Shown here in pieces: positions 21,501 to 33,500 of a DNA stretch of 64,000 bases. Where the stretch lies: contig CM037462.1 in assembly GCA_021014325.1 (NCBI GenBank), positions 15,520,135 through 15,584,134 of the forward strand. Reading direction: 5' to 3'. A program made the translations under genes and the position numbers. Under the pieces are notes generated by a model. It was given only the letters and a program-made list of their open reading frames with translations. It was not told where the DNA came from and did not search any database. This stretch comes from Plazaster borealis (Eukaryota; Echinodermata; Asteroidea; Forcipulatida; Labidiasteridae). The first letter of the stretch is position 1, and every line of letters starts with the position of its first letter.

Positions 21501-24500
21501 CGTTCTTGGATAAGCATAATTCGCTACGAGGGCAAACCGTACCAACGGCGTCCAACATGGAGTATATGGTAATATTGCAAGAGTTTAAATTGGGAGGTCA
21601 CAGGTTTAAATCCCATTCTAGTAAATATTTCTTTGTCCACCCAAAATGAAATTGTTATTTTGTTCCCTCCAAATACTATTCAGACTTCAACTAACTTTGA
21701 TCCTTTTATTGAAAGTTATCGTAAAGGGCTAAATCAATGTCCAACTCAACAATTGTCAGATGGGAAAATGAGTGGCCAACCTTCAACAACTAATAAAGAC
21801 CACTTGACTCTGGAGGAAAAGACTTTCTGTAGTACACTCAGCAAACAGTACACTCACTAAACAGTACACTCACTGGCAAACAACATAGCTTGAATAAATA
21901 TTTCGAAACAACATAGCTTGAATGAATATTTCGAGGAGATAAAGTGATTCTTACTGTCGAGGGAACGACATTATTTGTTTCAGGGAGCGAAATATTCTCC
22001 TGTTTTCAACTGGTCATGTTTTGTTCTGAATATTATGTCCTGTTGGGGGCTCCGCATTCTCCCTTTAAACTTACTTTTATAATGTTGGTCTTTACCTCAC
22101 AGGTATGGGACTCTGGTTTAGCAACCATGGCACAGCAGTGGTCTGATGGGTGTAAATTTGCTCATGGCAACCCACCAAACATCAGTCCATTCTCCTCCAT
22201 AGGCCAGAACCTCTATATAGCAGGCTACGGCTCCGAGTCGAACCCAGTGCAAGGGTCATCAGCTGTGCAGTCTTGGTTTAACGAGGATAAGTTCTACACG
22301 TATGCAAACAATACTTGCCAGCCCAAGAAGGTGTGCGGACATTACACACAGGTAAAATATTCAAACCATGCTCTTGTTCCGGCAACGTATTGTAGTGTAC
22401 AGTCAGGGTTGCGATGGCGTAACGCACTTTGACATCAGGTGTTTTGATGGTTCGTGAGCATCCAATACGGTCACTCTTTAAGCCTCTAAATGAGATTCTA
22501 CGCACACGCTTACACCATTGTACTATTTCAAACAGTCCGCTTTATAATTTTATGTAATTTTGGGGGTTAACATAATCCGTTTTAAATGGTCTGAACTAAC
22601 AATTAAGAGCTTTCAGAATCAATAACACAAATTCCACCCATCATACCAACTGGAAGCCATCTGTCGAAGAAATGGTTGACATCAGCCTGGAGCGGCCATT
22701 AGCCTCAGGCTAAGATATTTGTTTACAATTCCTGTGGGAGGGCGGTCATTAATAGAACTTTAATGAAAATTTGCTAGACCTACATGTACGTCATCATCAT
22801 TCAAGAGCAGTGCAGTTTGTATAGTGGCTGAATCACAAAATAGAGCGCCACCAACAGACTGCTTCAGTAGACGATTCCTGCTTAATTGAAGAAAACCTGA
22901 TTCACTTTTGATATGAAAGTAAATAGATATCTCACCAAGTCTATATTGACCCCCAGAGGGGCTAGAGGTGCTTATTTTCTAAGAACATGGAATGGTCTTG
23001 CTCCTTTTACACTAAAGATGTTTGTAAGAGTGGTTAAACTTCCAAACCCCATGATTTGTATTGGCCCGAAATAACCCTTACCCCGTTAAAAACTCTCAGG
23101 CCTTCCAGAGGCTCTGTAATGATAAAAACCGCCAAGGATGCCTCATATAAGTTAAATTAATCACTGCAGTGCGCAAGCCTGATGAGGAAACCTGGAGACA
23201 AGGGTGCTTGCTATGTGAACCAGAAACACCGGGGTTAACCCCTACTCTTCCACGATAAGTGTTGTGGGTTCTTTTACGTGCACTACCAATCCTAGTACAC
23301 GGGACCTACGGCTTAATGTCCCATCCGAAGGACAAGGCAATAAAGTATTTCGCCCAAGGACAAAAGTGCCACGGACGATACTCGAACCCACACTCTGCTG
23401 ATCAGAACAGCAGAGCTTGAGTCCTCCAGATAGAAATTTGCACCCTGTTCAGAAAAGTCCCACTTCATGTTTTGCAGGTAGTCTGGGCAAGATCCAATGC
23501 TGTTGGTTGCGGGGTGACTTTCTGCCCACTTACTACAGGCGGGGTTACTTGGAAGAATTCGTGGTTGGTAACCTGCAATTATGGTCCAGCGTAAGTCAGT
23601 AAAGTCACTTTGAAAATCAAGGATATTTAATTGCATGACTCAACTAGCCACCAATGAAATCGAAATATATAAGCAAATTTTAATAAGACCGACTAAGATG
23701 ATCAGCGTTAATTACGTACATCGTCAGTGTTCCATATTTAATTTCGGTTGCTGTTTTCCTTTTAATCTTAAAGGCCCTGTACACTATTGGTAAGGTCGAA
23801 AAACACAAATGTTCACAGATTCACACATAACTTACATGATTTAAAGTAAGTAATGGTAGAAAGGGGTCCTTAAAATATTTCTGCCTAAAATGCTATCGTG
23901 TCTGAGAAATGAGTAAAACAATAGTTTTTATCACGCGCGATTAAAACTCGATGTTTGAAAAAACAGAAAACACATAAGGTCTCTTTTCACTATTTTCTCG
24001 CGACCTCGATGACCAATTGAGCTCAAACTTTCACAGGTTTCTTTGTTTCTTTGTTCATGCATAATTTTATGTTAAATCACACAAAATATGGACACTGATT
24101 TTGAGCAGTTACCAAAAGTTACCAAATACCTTTAGGTCACTATACTGTCTTGCCATATTCTCTAACTTGGTTTATGCGATATGACAGTCATTCTATAAAT
24201 TGTTGTTTGTTTGTCACAATGCAGTGGAAACAGTGGAGGCAAACCCTTCATGCAAGGTACGCCTTGCACCCAATGTAACAGTGGGATAGGACAGTGCTAC
24301 AATAACCAATGCAGTAAGAATGCCTTAAATATGTTCGTTTTTCTACCCTCGTTTTTCTATCTTTCTAGTAATTCACCTTTTGAAAGCAAGAAACCACAGT
24401 TCTTATTGAATGTTGTCCTTTGGTAGCTTATACTAATCAAATTTAACAACAAATGTCAACGCCCACCGTCTGTGAAAGTTGGTCTATTTGATAGTAATGC

Positions 24501-27500
24501 CTAATATTATTTTCATTGTAATTTATTTTTACATGTTAAAGGTCAAACTCAATTGGATAAAATCCCTGACTAAATAGTCCTTGAAGTTCAAAACCCATAG
24601 TAGGCTATAAAGGTGAACTATTGCCAGCATTGAACAAATTCTCGTCGGAATATGTGTGTACATTGGTATAAAACGAACCAAATCACATCCACTTTATAAA
24701 GCGTAATGTTGATGTTTCTTCCACTTTTGTATTGAGAGTTGAAATGAACCTACAATCTCAGTAATTTATTTACTTTACAGGGTTGTGTTCAACGCATTCG
24801 GAGGAGTGTGGTGAGTTTGTTAAATTGAATTATTTCTTTTAAGAAAACTTAAATGCCTCTAAAACTGTTCGAATAGATTTACTGTGAATTAAATATTTTG
24901 GGGTTGAACAAATAAGACATTACTACAGCGGGATTTGAACCAACGACCTCATTAAACGTGCCGGCGCTCTACCAACTGAGCTATCTAGTCCTATGTTGGC
25001 GGTCAGCATTAACTCTAATTCACGCGCCGAACGGTCGCTAGCGACAGGTTTAAAACCCTTCAAAAAATAGTTGAAAAACAAATAGTAAAGATCGCACGGC
25101 CACACAGTTTTCAGAATGGAAAAGAGGACTCTTGAGGGTGCTATTGTGATCTGTTTTTTGGGGAGTCACCATTTGCACAAAAAAACCCGAGTAAACAATT
25201 TATGTGTCCATATAATAATTTTATCTCTAAAATAAATGGTGCATGAAAGGGTTAATGTGATAATTTCAAGGTTTTTATAACTATTTCTCCTTTTACACAC
25301 AGAACATCTTTTTGTTTTTACACTCACGTCGGGGTACCTTATAAAAAACAGTAATTGGCATAAAAAGAGCGCCGAAAAGGGGCATCTTTGGGAGAAATGA
25401 AAACAAAAACAACAGTTTAAGTTGGCCAGAGGTTCCCCTAAATAAAATAGGCACCCCTTTTGCCCCCTAAATTATTGTCCATTAGTTTTGGCGCTGTCTG
25501 TTTGGGAACCCATTGTTTGTAGCAATTTTCAGAGACGGTTGAAGGTAAAATCATTCAAACTGTTCAGATATAATGTAGCCATATCGCACCTATAATTAAA
25601 AATATTAACTGATTATATTCCATACATTCCCTACCAGAATGTAAACAGGAATGTTTGAACGGTGGAGAATTTCTGGCTGTAAATTGCTCCTGCAAGTGCG
25701 CTGATGGTTTCGACGGAGCCGACTGTGGTAGTGAGTAGATCACCAGTATTTGAATTGTGTACCGTTGTCAAAACAAACGCATAAATACGTGTTATGCAAT
25801 TTGATAAGAAAGTCAAAATCAAAGCAGTAATAAAGAAATTGCAATGTTAAAATATTAACAGTGGGATATACCGAACAAAAAAAATAGACCAGTTGCGACT
25901 GGTGGGTGTGTCGGTGTGTTTGTTGAATTGTCCTATTATCAAAGGACTACAAAGGATTTACCATAACAATCAAAAGCGTGTTCGTGTGTTAAGCAATAAT
26001 TTTTGATAAATGCTTAAGATAAAAAACCCAAAGATACTTAAATGTCTCAAGTAATTCGATTTTGTCCTCTGAATTTATCATACATTGGAAGTTCTAAAGG
26101 TCAATCTAATGAATACATAGCCTCTTTTGTCAAATACTCGTGACAACATTTCTTTTCTTTTTTTAAAGTTGAATTTGGTGCAGTTATTAACTTTCAAACG
26201 GCTGGAAGTATAACTAACCCTAAATATTACGTGATTTAAATAGAATAAAAATCTGGCTCTGATAAATCACGGATAGCCTTAATTTATTTGTTTAATACTC
26301 GCAAACGGCAAGATTTGATGGTTTCTTATAAGAACCGTTCTAGTCTACTCATTTAGAGTCATGTTTGGGCTATTTTGTAGCCTAAATAGCCCAAACAAAG
26401 CCGGTGTGTCCCGTACATTTTTCTTTTACCCTTGTTCCACGATCCTGTCATAGGCCTACTATTGAAATGCGAATGTGTTAAACATTATTCATGAATAAGT
26501 TAGGCTAAGTTAGAGCCAACGTGACTCATCGAACACGAACACGCCTTTGGGTTGTAATACTGGTCAGGAGAACACAGATCTAAAATGAGTTTGTTGTGGG
26601 GGGTTTCAGTTTTCAGTTTACCTTAATGCAAAACCAACAACAAAGTGTTTCAGGACACTCGCTTATTGAGTAACCAGACATTTTGACTATGCAAAATAAT
26701 AACTATGAACGTTTACACACATTATGGGTATAGCTGCACTACCCGTTTCTGCAACTTGCAATGGCTTGTTCTTATGAACGCTTGGCAAATAAAATAATCA
26801 TGTAAACTTTTAAGAGACATGAAACATGTTAGTGTAGATATATATGGAGAAGAAATGGGCTTAACAGTTTCAAGAATGCCAACGAGATCAAAGACTCTTT
26901 GTTTTCCCATGTTTGTGTTTTCAGAGGTTTGTGAAGACACACATGACTACTGTGGAGCCAACCCCGGCTGGCCAAAAAGCTGGTGTGATGCTGACCATTC
27001 TTACGTGTTGACCAACTGCCCAGCAATGTGTGGCTTGTGTGTCCGACCACGTAAGCTATAAATATAACTATACAATCCGACACTTTTGTATATGGAGGTG
27101 CTTTTAAAATGTTATAAGAAATACATCAGGTGATCTTCGAAAAAATTACGCTAATACCAATATTGTCTGCTTCTTCCCTCCGACCTAGGTATAATATGGT
27201 AAGCCAAGCCGAAACAGTTTCAACGAAATATATAAATGAAATTTATTTTCAGCCAATTCAATAAGTTTTCTAGCTGCTTCAAAGTTGAAACTTTAGGCGA
27301 CCCAATTAGTAATTTAATGAATTCCGAATGATTAATAACGGGGAAATTCGAATCATTTTGTAGATGTACCCCGTCGTGTGAATGGGCGGGAAGGAAGAAC
27401 GATCTTCTATCTACTAAAGGATGAGCATCCACCAAATAAAATAAAACGATTCAGCCAAAGGATGAATAAAATGTAAATTATAATTATTGTCTTCTGCGTC

Positions 27501-30500
27501 CGATTTAAAGGGATTGTATACGTTTGGTACTTAGAACCCACTGTTTGTCGCAATCCTATATAGTTGTAGATATATACCATAAAACTAACCTGTGAACATT
27601 TCTTTTCAAAAGGTTTTCTAGCTGCTTCAAAGTTTTAACTTCAGACGACCCAATTAGTAATTCAATGATTTCTGAATGATTTATAACAGGGTAATTCGAA
27701 TCAGAATTTTACGGTAAATTCACAACATGTTGAATGGCCTTATTTGGGGTAACATTTTCCTTGGCTACGCGAGATATGAATTCGTCAGAGGAAACTGTCA
27801 TGATAACAATGATCTATATAAAGAATATTTGAATAAAAAGAAGCATTATCCCCCACCCCTGAATTCAAGTTTTTCTATCTACTTCCAGCTTGTGAACGCG
27901 TGTGTAACTCAATGGGTGGGACGCTGGACGAAGAGAGGTGTATCTGCAATTGCAACAAAGGGTATCAAGGAGATGACTGTGGAAGTAAGTATTTATATAG
28001 GGGTAAAGGTTGGAAACAATCATAACCTGAAATAATATCAAAGCCAAGAGAAAGACATCAAGGACTCATACTTTTTTAGTTTTTCAAGTCCTGCAATTGA
28101 GATTTGCCCGATACGAACTTGCACATTATCCCTAAACAAAACTCAAACAATTCCCCTTTTTATGTTTTTACAGTCAGATTAGATAGTGTTTATGTGAGAA
28201 TTTTATTAGATGGACATTTTTACGGTAATCCTAAACAATTTTACTCTTTCTTGTGGACGTCACATCACCAATATACTGATTTTCAATGTGTATTTTGGTG
28301 ATTATAATGTTATACTTCTAATTCGATTTTGTTTTCTTCTCGTCACCAGCTTGTGTAGCAAAGGATTGTAAAAACGGCGGTGTATTTAATCAACAAGACT
28401 GTAAGTGCAATTGCAGTCGTGGTTTCACTGGAGTAGAGTGTGGCGGTAAGTAAATATCTCATTAAAGATATCCTTGATTCAACAGTGATGACGTAGAACA
28501 GAAACACCACATTGCTAACTTTCAAAATGAAATCCAAATTATATAGCAGAAACCAAAAATACTTACAGATGACTCAGGTGGTGGTCTATCAAAACTCTTA
28601 ACTCGTTTATTGGTGAATAGGCTGGCCATTTATGTCAACCCTTGTTTTATCTCCAGGTGAACGGGTGACTATTCCAATGATATCTATAACTGAAATTTAT
28701 AAGTTAGATTTTTGTTTTGTTTCAGTAGGTCTACATTAACCCTTACGCTTCCAAATCTTTCTTTATCCAAATGCCAAAATTTAGAAGTTGGACTTTGGGT
28801 TTGTTTAGTAGGTCTTCATTAACCCCTATAGTTCCAATTTTTTCAAATGCCAGCGTGAATGCCTTTATTCAGATGCCAACGTGAACTATAAGAAGGACTG
28901 GGGCTGGTTGGTTTAAATTGCTTATCACTGAAATAAAGGATTAAGGCCACAGGCCACCCTGTAAAGGGTTTTTTAAAAAAATGCGTGAGTAAAGCGGCCC
29001 CTAGCGGCTATTTCAATGTCATCCATTGCTGCTTATTGATACTTCACTGCAAACTTAGTAATAAATTGTGAAAAATTATATGAGCCTTGTTCAATGTTTA
29101 GTGAAACAATGGAGGAGTTTTTGATCCCCCTCTACCTCCATTGCTATAGAGCAGTGAGTATGTGGACGTACTGTGCAAAAAATGTGAAAATATTTATAGT
29201 GGGATATACCGAACAAAATATTTAGACCAGTTGCAACAGTGTGTCGGTGTGTTTGTTGAATTGCCCTCTTATCCAAGGACTACAAAGGATTTACCATAAC
29301 AATCGAAAGCGTGTTCACGTGTTAAGCAAATTTTGGGATAAATACTTTAGAAAAAAGAACCAATATACTTAAATGTCTCAAGTAATTTAATTTTGTCCTC
29401 TGAATTCACCATACCTTGGAAGTTCTTTAGATTTGTTTTGATTTTTTTATTTACCTTGTTGTAAAATCAACACCGAAGTGTTTCCGTACTAGACTCCTCA
29501 GCACTTCCCGATGAAGCCGAATCCACTCGCTTGTTGAGCAACCAGACATTTTTGACTCTGCAAAATAATAACTGTGAACGTGTACACACATTAAGAGTAT
29601 AGCATGCACTACCCGCTTCTGCAACTTGCAATGGTTTGTTCTTATGGATGCTGGGCAAACAAAATAATCATGTAAACTTTGAGGAGCGAAGAAACATGTA
29701 AGTGTAGATATTATGTTGAGGAGAAATGGGCTTTACAGTTTCAAGAATGCCAACGAGATCAAAGACTCATTGTTTTCCCATGTTTGTGTTTTCAGATGTT
29801 TGTGAAGACACACATGACTACTGTGGAGCAAATCCCGGCTGGCCAAAAAGCTGGTGTGATGCTGACCATTCTTACGTGTTGGACTACTGCCCAGCAATGT
29901 GTGGCCTGTGTGAACGACCACGTAAGCTATAAATACAACTATACAATCCGACACTTTTATAGGGAAGTGCTTATTACAATAAATCAGGTGATCTTTAAAG
30001 AAATTACGCTATAGTACAATTTGTGTCTGCTTCATCCCTTCTGACTTAGATTACGGTTATAGCAAAGCTGAACGATTTTCATCGAAGTCCATGAATGAAA
30101 TTTATTTTCAGCCAAATCAATCAGTTTTCTAGCTGCTTCAAAGTTGAAACTTTAGGCGACCCAATTAGTAATTTAATGAATTCCGAATGATTAATAACGG
30201 GGAAATTCGAATCATTATTTTTGTGGCTGTACCCCCGTCGTGTGAATGGGCGGGAAGGAAGAACGATCTTCTATCTACTAAAGGATGAGCATCCACCAAA
30301 TAAAATAAAACGATTCAGCCAAAGGATGTATAAAATGTAAATTATAATTATTGTCTTCTGCGTCTGATTTAAAGGGATTGTTACGTTTGGTAATTGGAAC
30401 CCACTGCTTGTTGCAATCCTATATAGTTGTAGATATAGGCCTATACCATAAAACTAACCTGTGAAAAATTCATTTCAAAAGGTGGTGGAGCGGTTATGTC

Positions 30501-33500
30501 CACGCAGGAAGAATAATCTGAAATTGGAATACACAATCTGAGAAACGTTACTGTCAGTAACGCTTCTCAAGTTCATATTTTTGGGAATAAAAAGTGATAT
30601 ATTTTTCCATAGCCGCAGTACTTTTAAGTGAAAAGTTTCTCAAAATGCATTATACTATCCAAAGTTGCTGTACTTCATATACCCAGTCAGTTTTTATCGC
30701 CATTAATGTTCAGAGTCAATACCAAACGTATACAGACCCTACAATAGAGTAGCAATTCACATAATACTTATACTCTATAGAATCACAATCACCAATTTAA
30801 TACAATGCAAATCAATGTACCACACTGTAATCGGTGAATGTCATAAGTCAAAGCCTACATACGCTAGCTACCACACACAAATTTACAAGGACGATACCGA
30901 TGAAATATCCCCCTAAAAGTACTATTTCTACCAGACAAAATTACCTATTAAAAGCCACCGGCATGTTAGAAACTTATCTCTCCCAGATAGTAAATGTTTG
31001 GAGGCATGGCAAGATCCATACACCCCCTTGAAATTAGAGAGAAATACTCAGCTAAGAAAGGTGTTCTCAATACGTTTAGAGTGACACAGAAAAAGTTCGA
31101 TAAACAATTATCCGCAAGAGACAGGCACTGGTCTTGCAGGCCCAATGATTCCATTGGATACAACGATTTCATTGGATAAACGTGCAGTGACATAAGCTTT
31201 CCATATCTGTGTTATGATTGGTCCGAGGTGATGTAGTTTGTCTGCTTGCACTTTCAATAGTCTGCATGCAGCGTGTGCTTATTCACTATGTAATATGTGT
31301 ACATGTACGTGTGAATTGACTGCGAATCTCCGTGTGAAATGGATGCGAGGTCAAAGGTACATCTGGCAGGATCCGGCCAGGCGCTCGCGACGGGTATCTG
31401 GCGTTATTCACGAACCTCGAAGTGTGACGTCAGATAGTATGTAAATCACAAAAGCTTAAACACTTGAACACTGAGGGCGCACTTGGGTTCCCTTCAATAA
31501 TTTTACGGTAAATTCCAAACATGCTGAATGAGTTTATTTGGGTAGCAGTTTCCATGGCTAGTCAAGATTTTGAAACCGCTAGAGAAAACTCTCATGATAA
31601 CAATGATCTTTATCCAAAATATTTGAATAAAAAGAAGCATTTAATTATACCCCTCCCCTGAATTAAAATTTCTCTATCTATTTTCAGCTTGTTTACAATT
31701 GTGCTCAACGGGTGGGACGCTGGACGAAGAGAAGTGTATCTGCAATTGCTTCGAAGGGTTTGAAGGAGATGACTGTGGTAGTAAGTATTTTTAGGGTAAC
31801 AGGTTGGAAACAAGCCTGGCCAAACAAACTTAAAGAAAAGAACTTTGTGAATATTTACTCTTTTTTGTTATTATTTCAACCTGAAATACTATCAAAGTGA
31901 AAAACATCAAGGATCCATAATGTTTTTAATAATTTGTCGATTCCTGCAATTGAGATTTGTCCGATATGAACTTTGCACATTATCAATAAACAAAACACAT
32001 ACAATCTTTTGTTTTGATTTTTCACAGTCAGATTGGACAGTGTTTATGTGAAAACTTTATAAGATTGACATTTTTACTGACTCCTAAACGATTTGCTCTC
32101 TCTCTTGTGGACGTCACATCACCAATTATACTATTTTCGATATGTATTTTGTCGATTATAATTCTATACTAATTAGATTTTGTTTTCTTCTCGTCACCAG
32201 CCTGTGTAAAGGATTGTAAAAATGGCGGTGTATTGAATCAAACAGACTGTAAGTGCGAGTGCGGTGTTGGTTTCACTGGAGTAGAGTGTGGCGGTAAGTA
32301 ACTCGTTAAAGGTATCCTTGATTCAACAGTGATGACGTATAACAGTAACACCACATTGCTAACTTTCAAAATGAAATCCAACTCATATAGCAGAAACAAA
32401 TAATACTTACAAATGACTCAGGTGGTGGTCCGTGAAGAATCCTAACTCGTTTATTGGTGAATGAGTAGGCTGATAATTTTAATATATTATGTCCATACTT
32501 CTTTTATCTCCAGGTGCAGGGGTGACTATTCCAATGATATCTAAATGAAATTTAAAAAGGTTTTTTTTTATTTTTTTTAATTTTTTTTAATAGGCCTTCA
32601 TTAACCCTTACATTTCCAAATACTTCTTTATCCAAATGCAAAAGTCAAGGATACAGAAGGACTGGGGCTGGTTGGCCTAAATTGCTTATCACTGAATCAA
32701 AGTATCGAGGCCACATGCTTAAAATGTATAATCTGTATGTTTTTTGTTTTTTTTTTAACGTGAGAAAAGAGCCCCCTAGCGGCTGTTTCCCTGACAACCA
32801 ACGCTGTTTTTGTGATACTTCATTGCAAACTTAGTCATAAATTGTGAACAATTTTATGAGCCTTGCTCAAAGTATAGTGAAACAATGGAGAAGTTTTTGA
32901 TCCTCCTCTACCTCCGTTGTTAAGAGCATTGATTATGTGGACGTGCTGTGCAAAAATGTGAAAATATTAACAGTGGACCGGACAAAATAATTAGACCAGT
33001 TGCAACAGTGTGTCGGTGTGTTTGTTGAATTGCCCTCTTATCCACGGACTACAAAGGATTTACCATAACGATCGAAAGCGTGTTTATGTGTGAAGCAAAT
33101 TTTTGGATAAATACTTAAGATAAAAGAACCAATATACTTAAATGTCTCAAGTAATTGATTTTTTTCCCTCTGAATCTACCATACCTTGGAAGCTCTAAAG
33201 GTTTGCTTTGTTTTTCTATTTACCTTGATGCAAAACCAACATCAAAGTGTTTCCGCACTAGAATCTCCAGCACTTCCCGACGAAGCCGAATCCACTCGCT
33301 TGTTGAGTAACCAGACATTTTGACTCTGCAAAATAATAACTATGAACGTTTACACACATTAAGAGTTTAGCTGCACTACCAGCTTCTGCAACTTGGAATG
33401 GTTTGTTCGTATGGATGCTGTGGGCAAACAAAAAAATCATGTAAAATTTGAGAAGAGATGACAAATATCAGTGTAGATATATTTGGAGGAAAAATGTACT

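Noticed and set aside
24929..24991. Possible functional tRNA gene on the minus strand
   Set aside because: A and B boxes are good, but the anticodon stem and acceptor stem do not pair; a tRNA-derived repeat explains it better.
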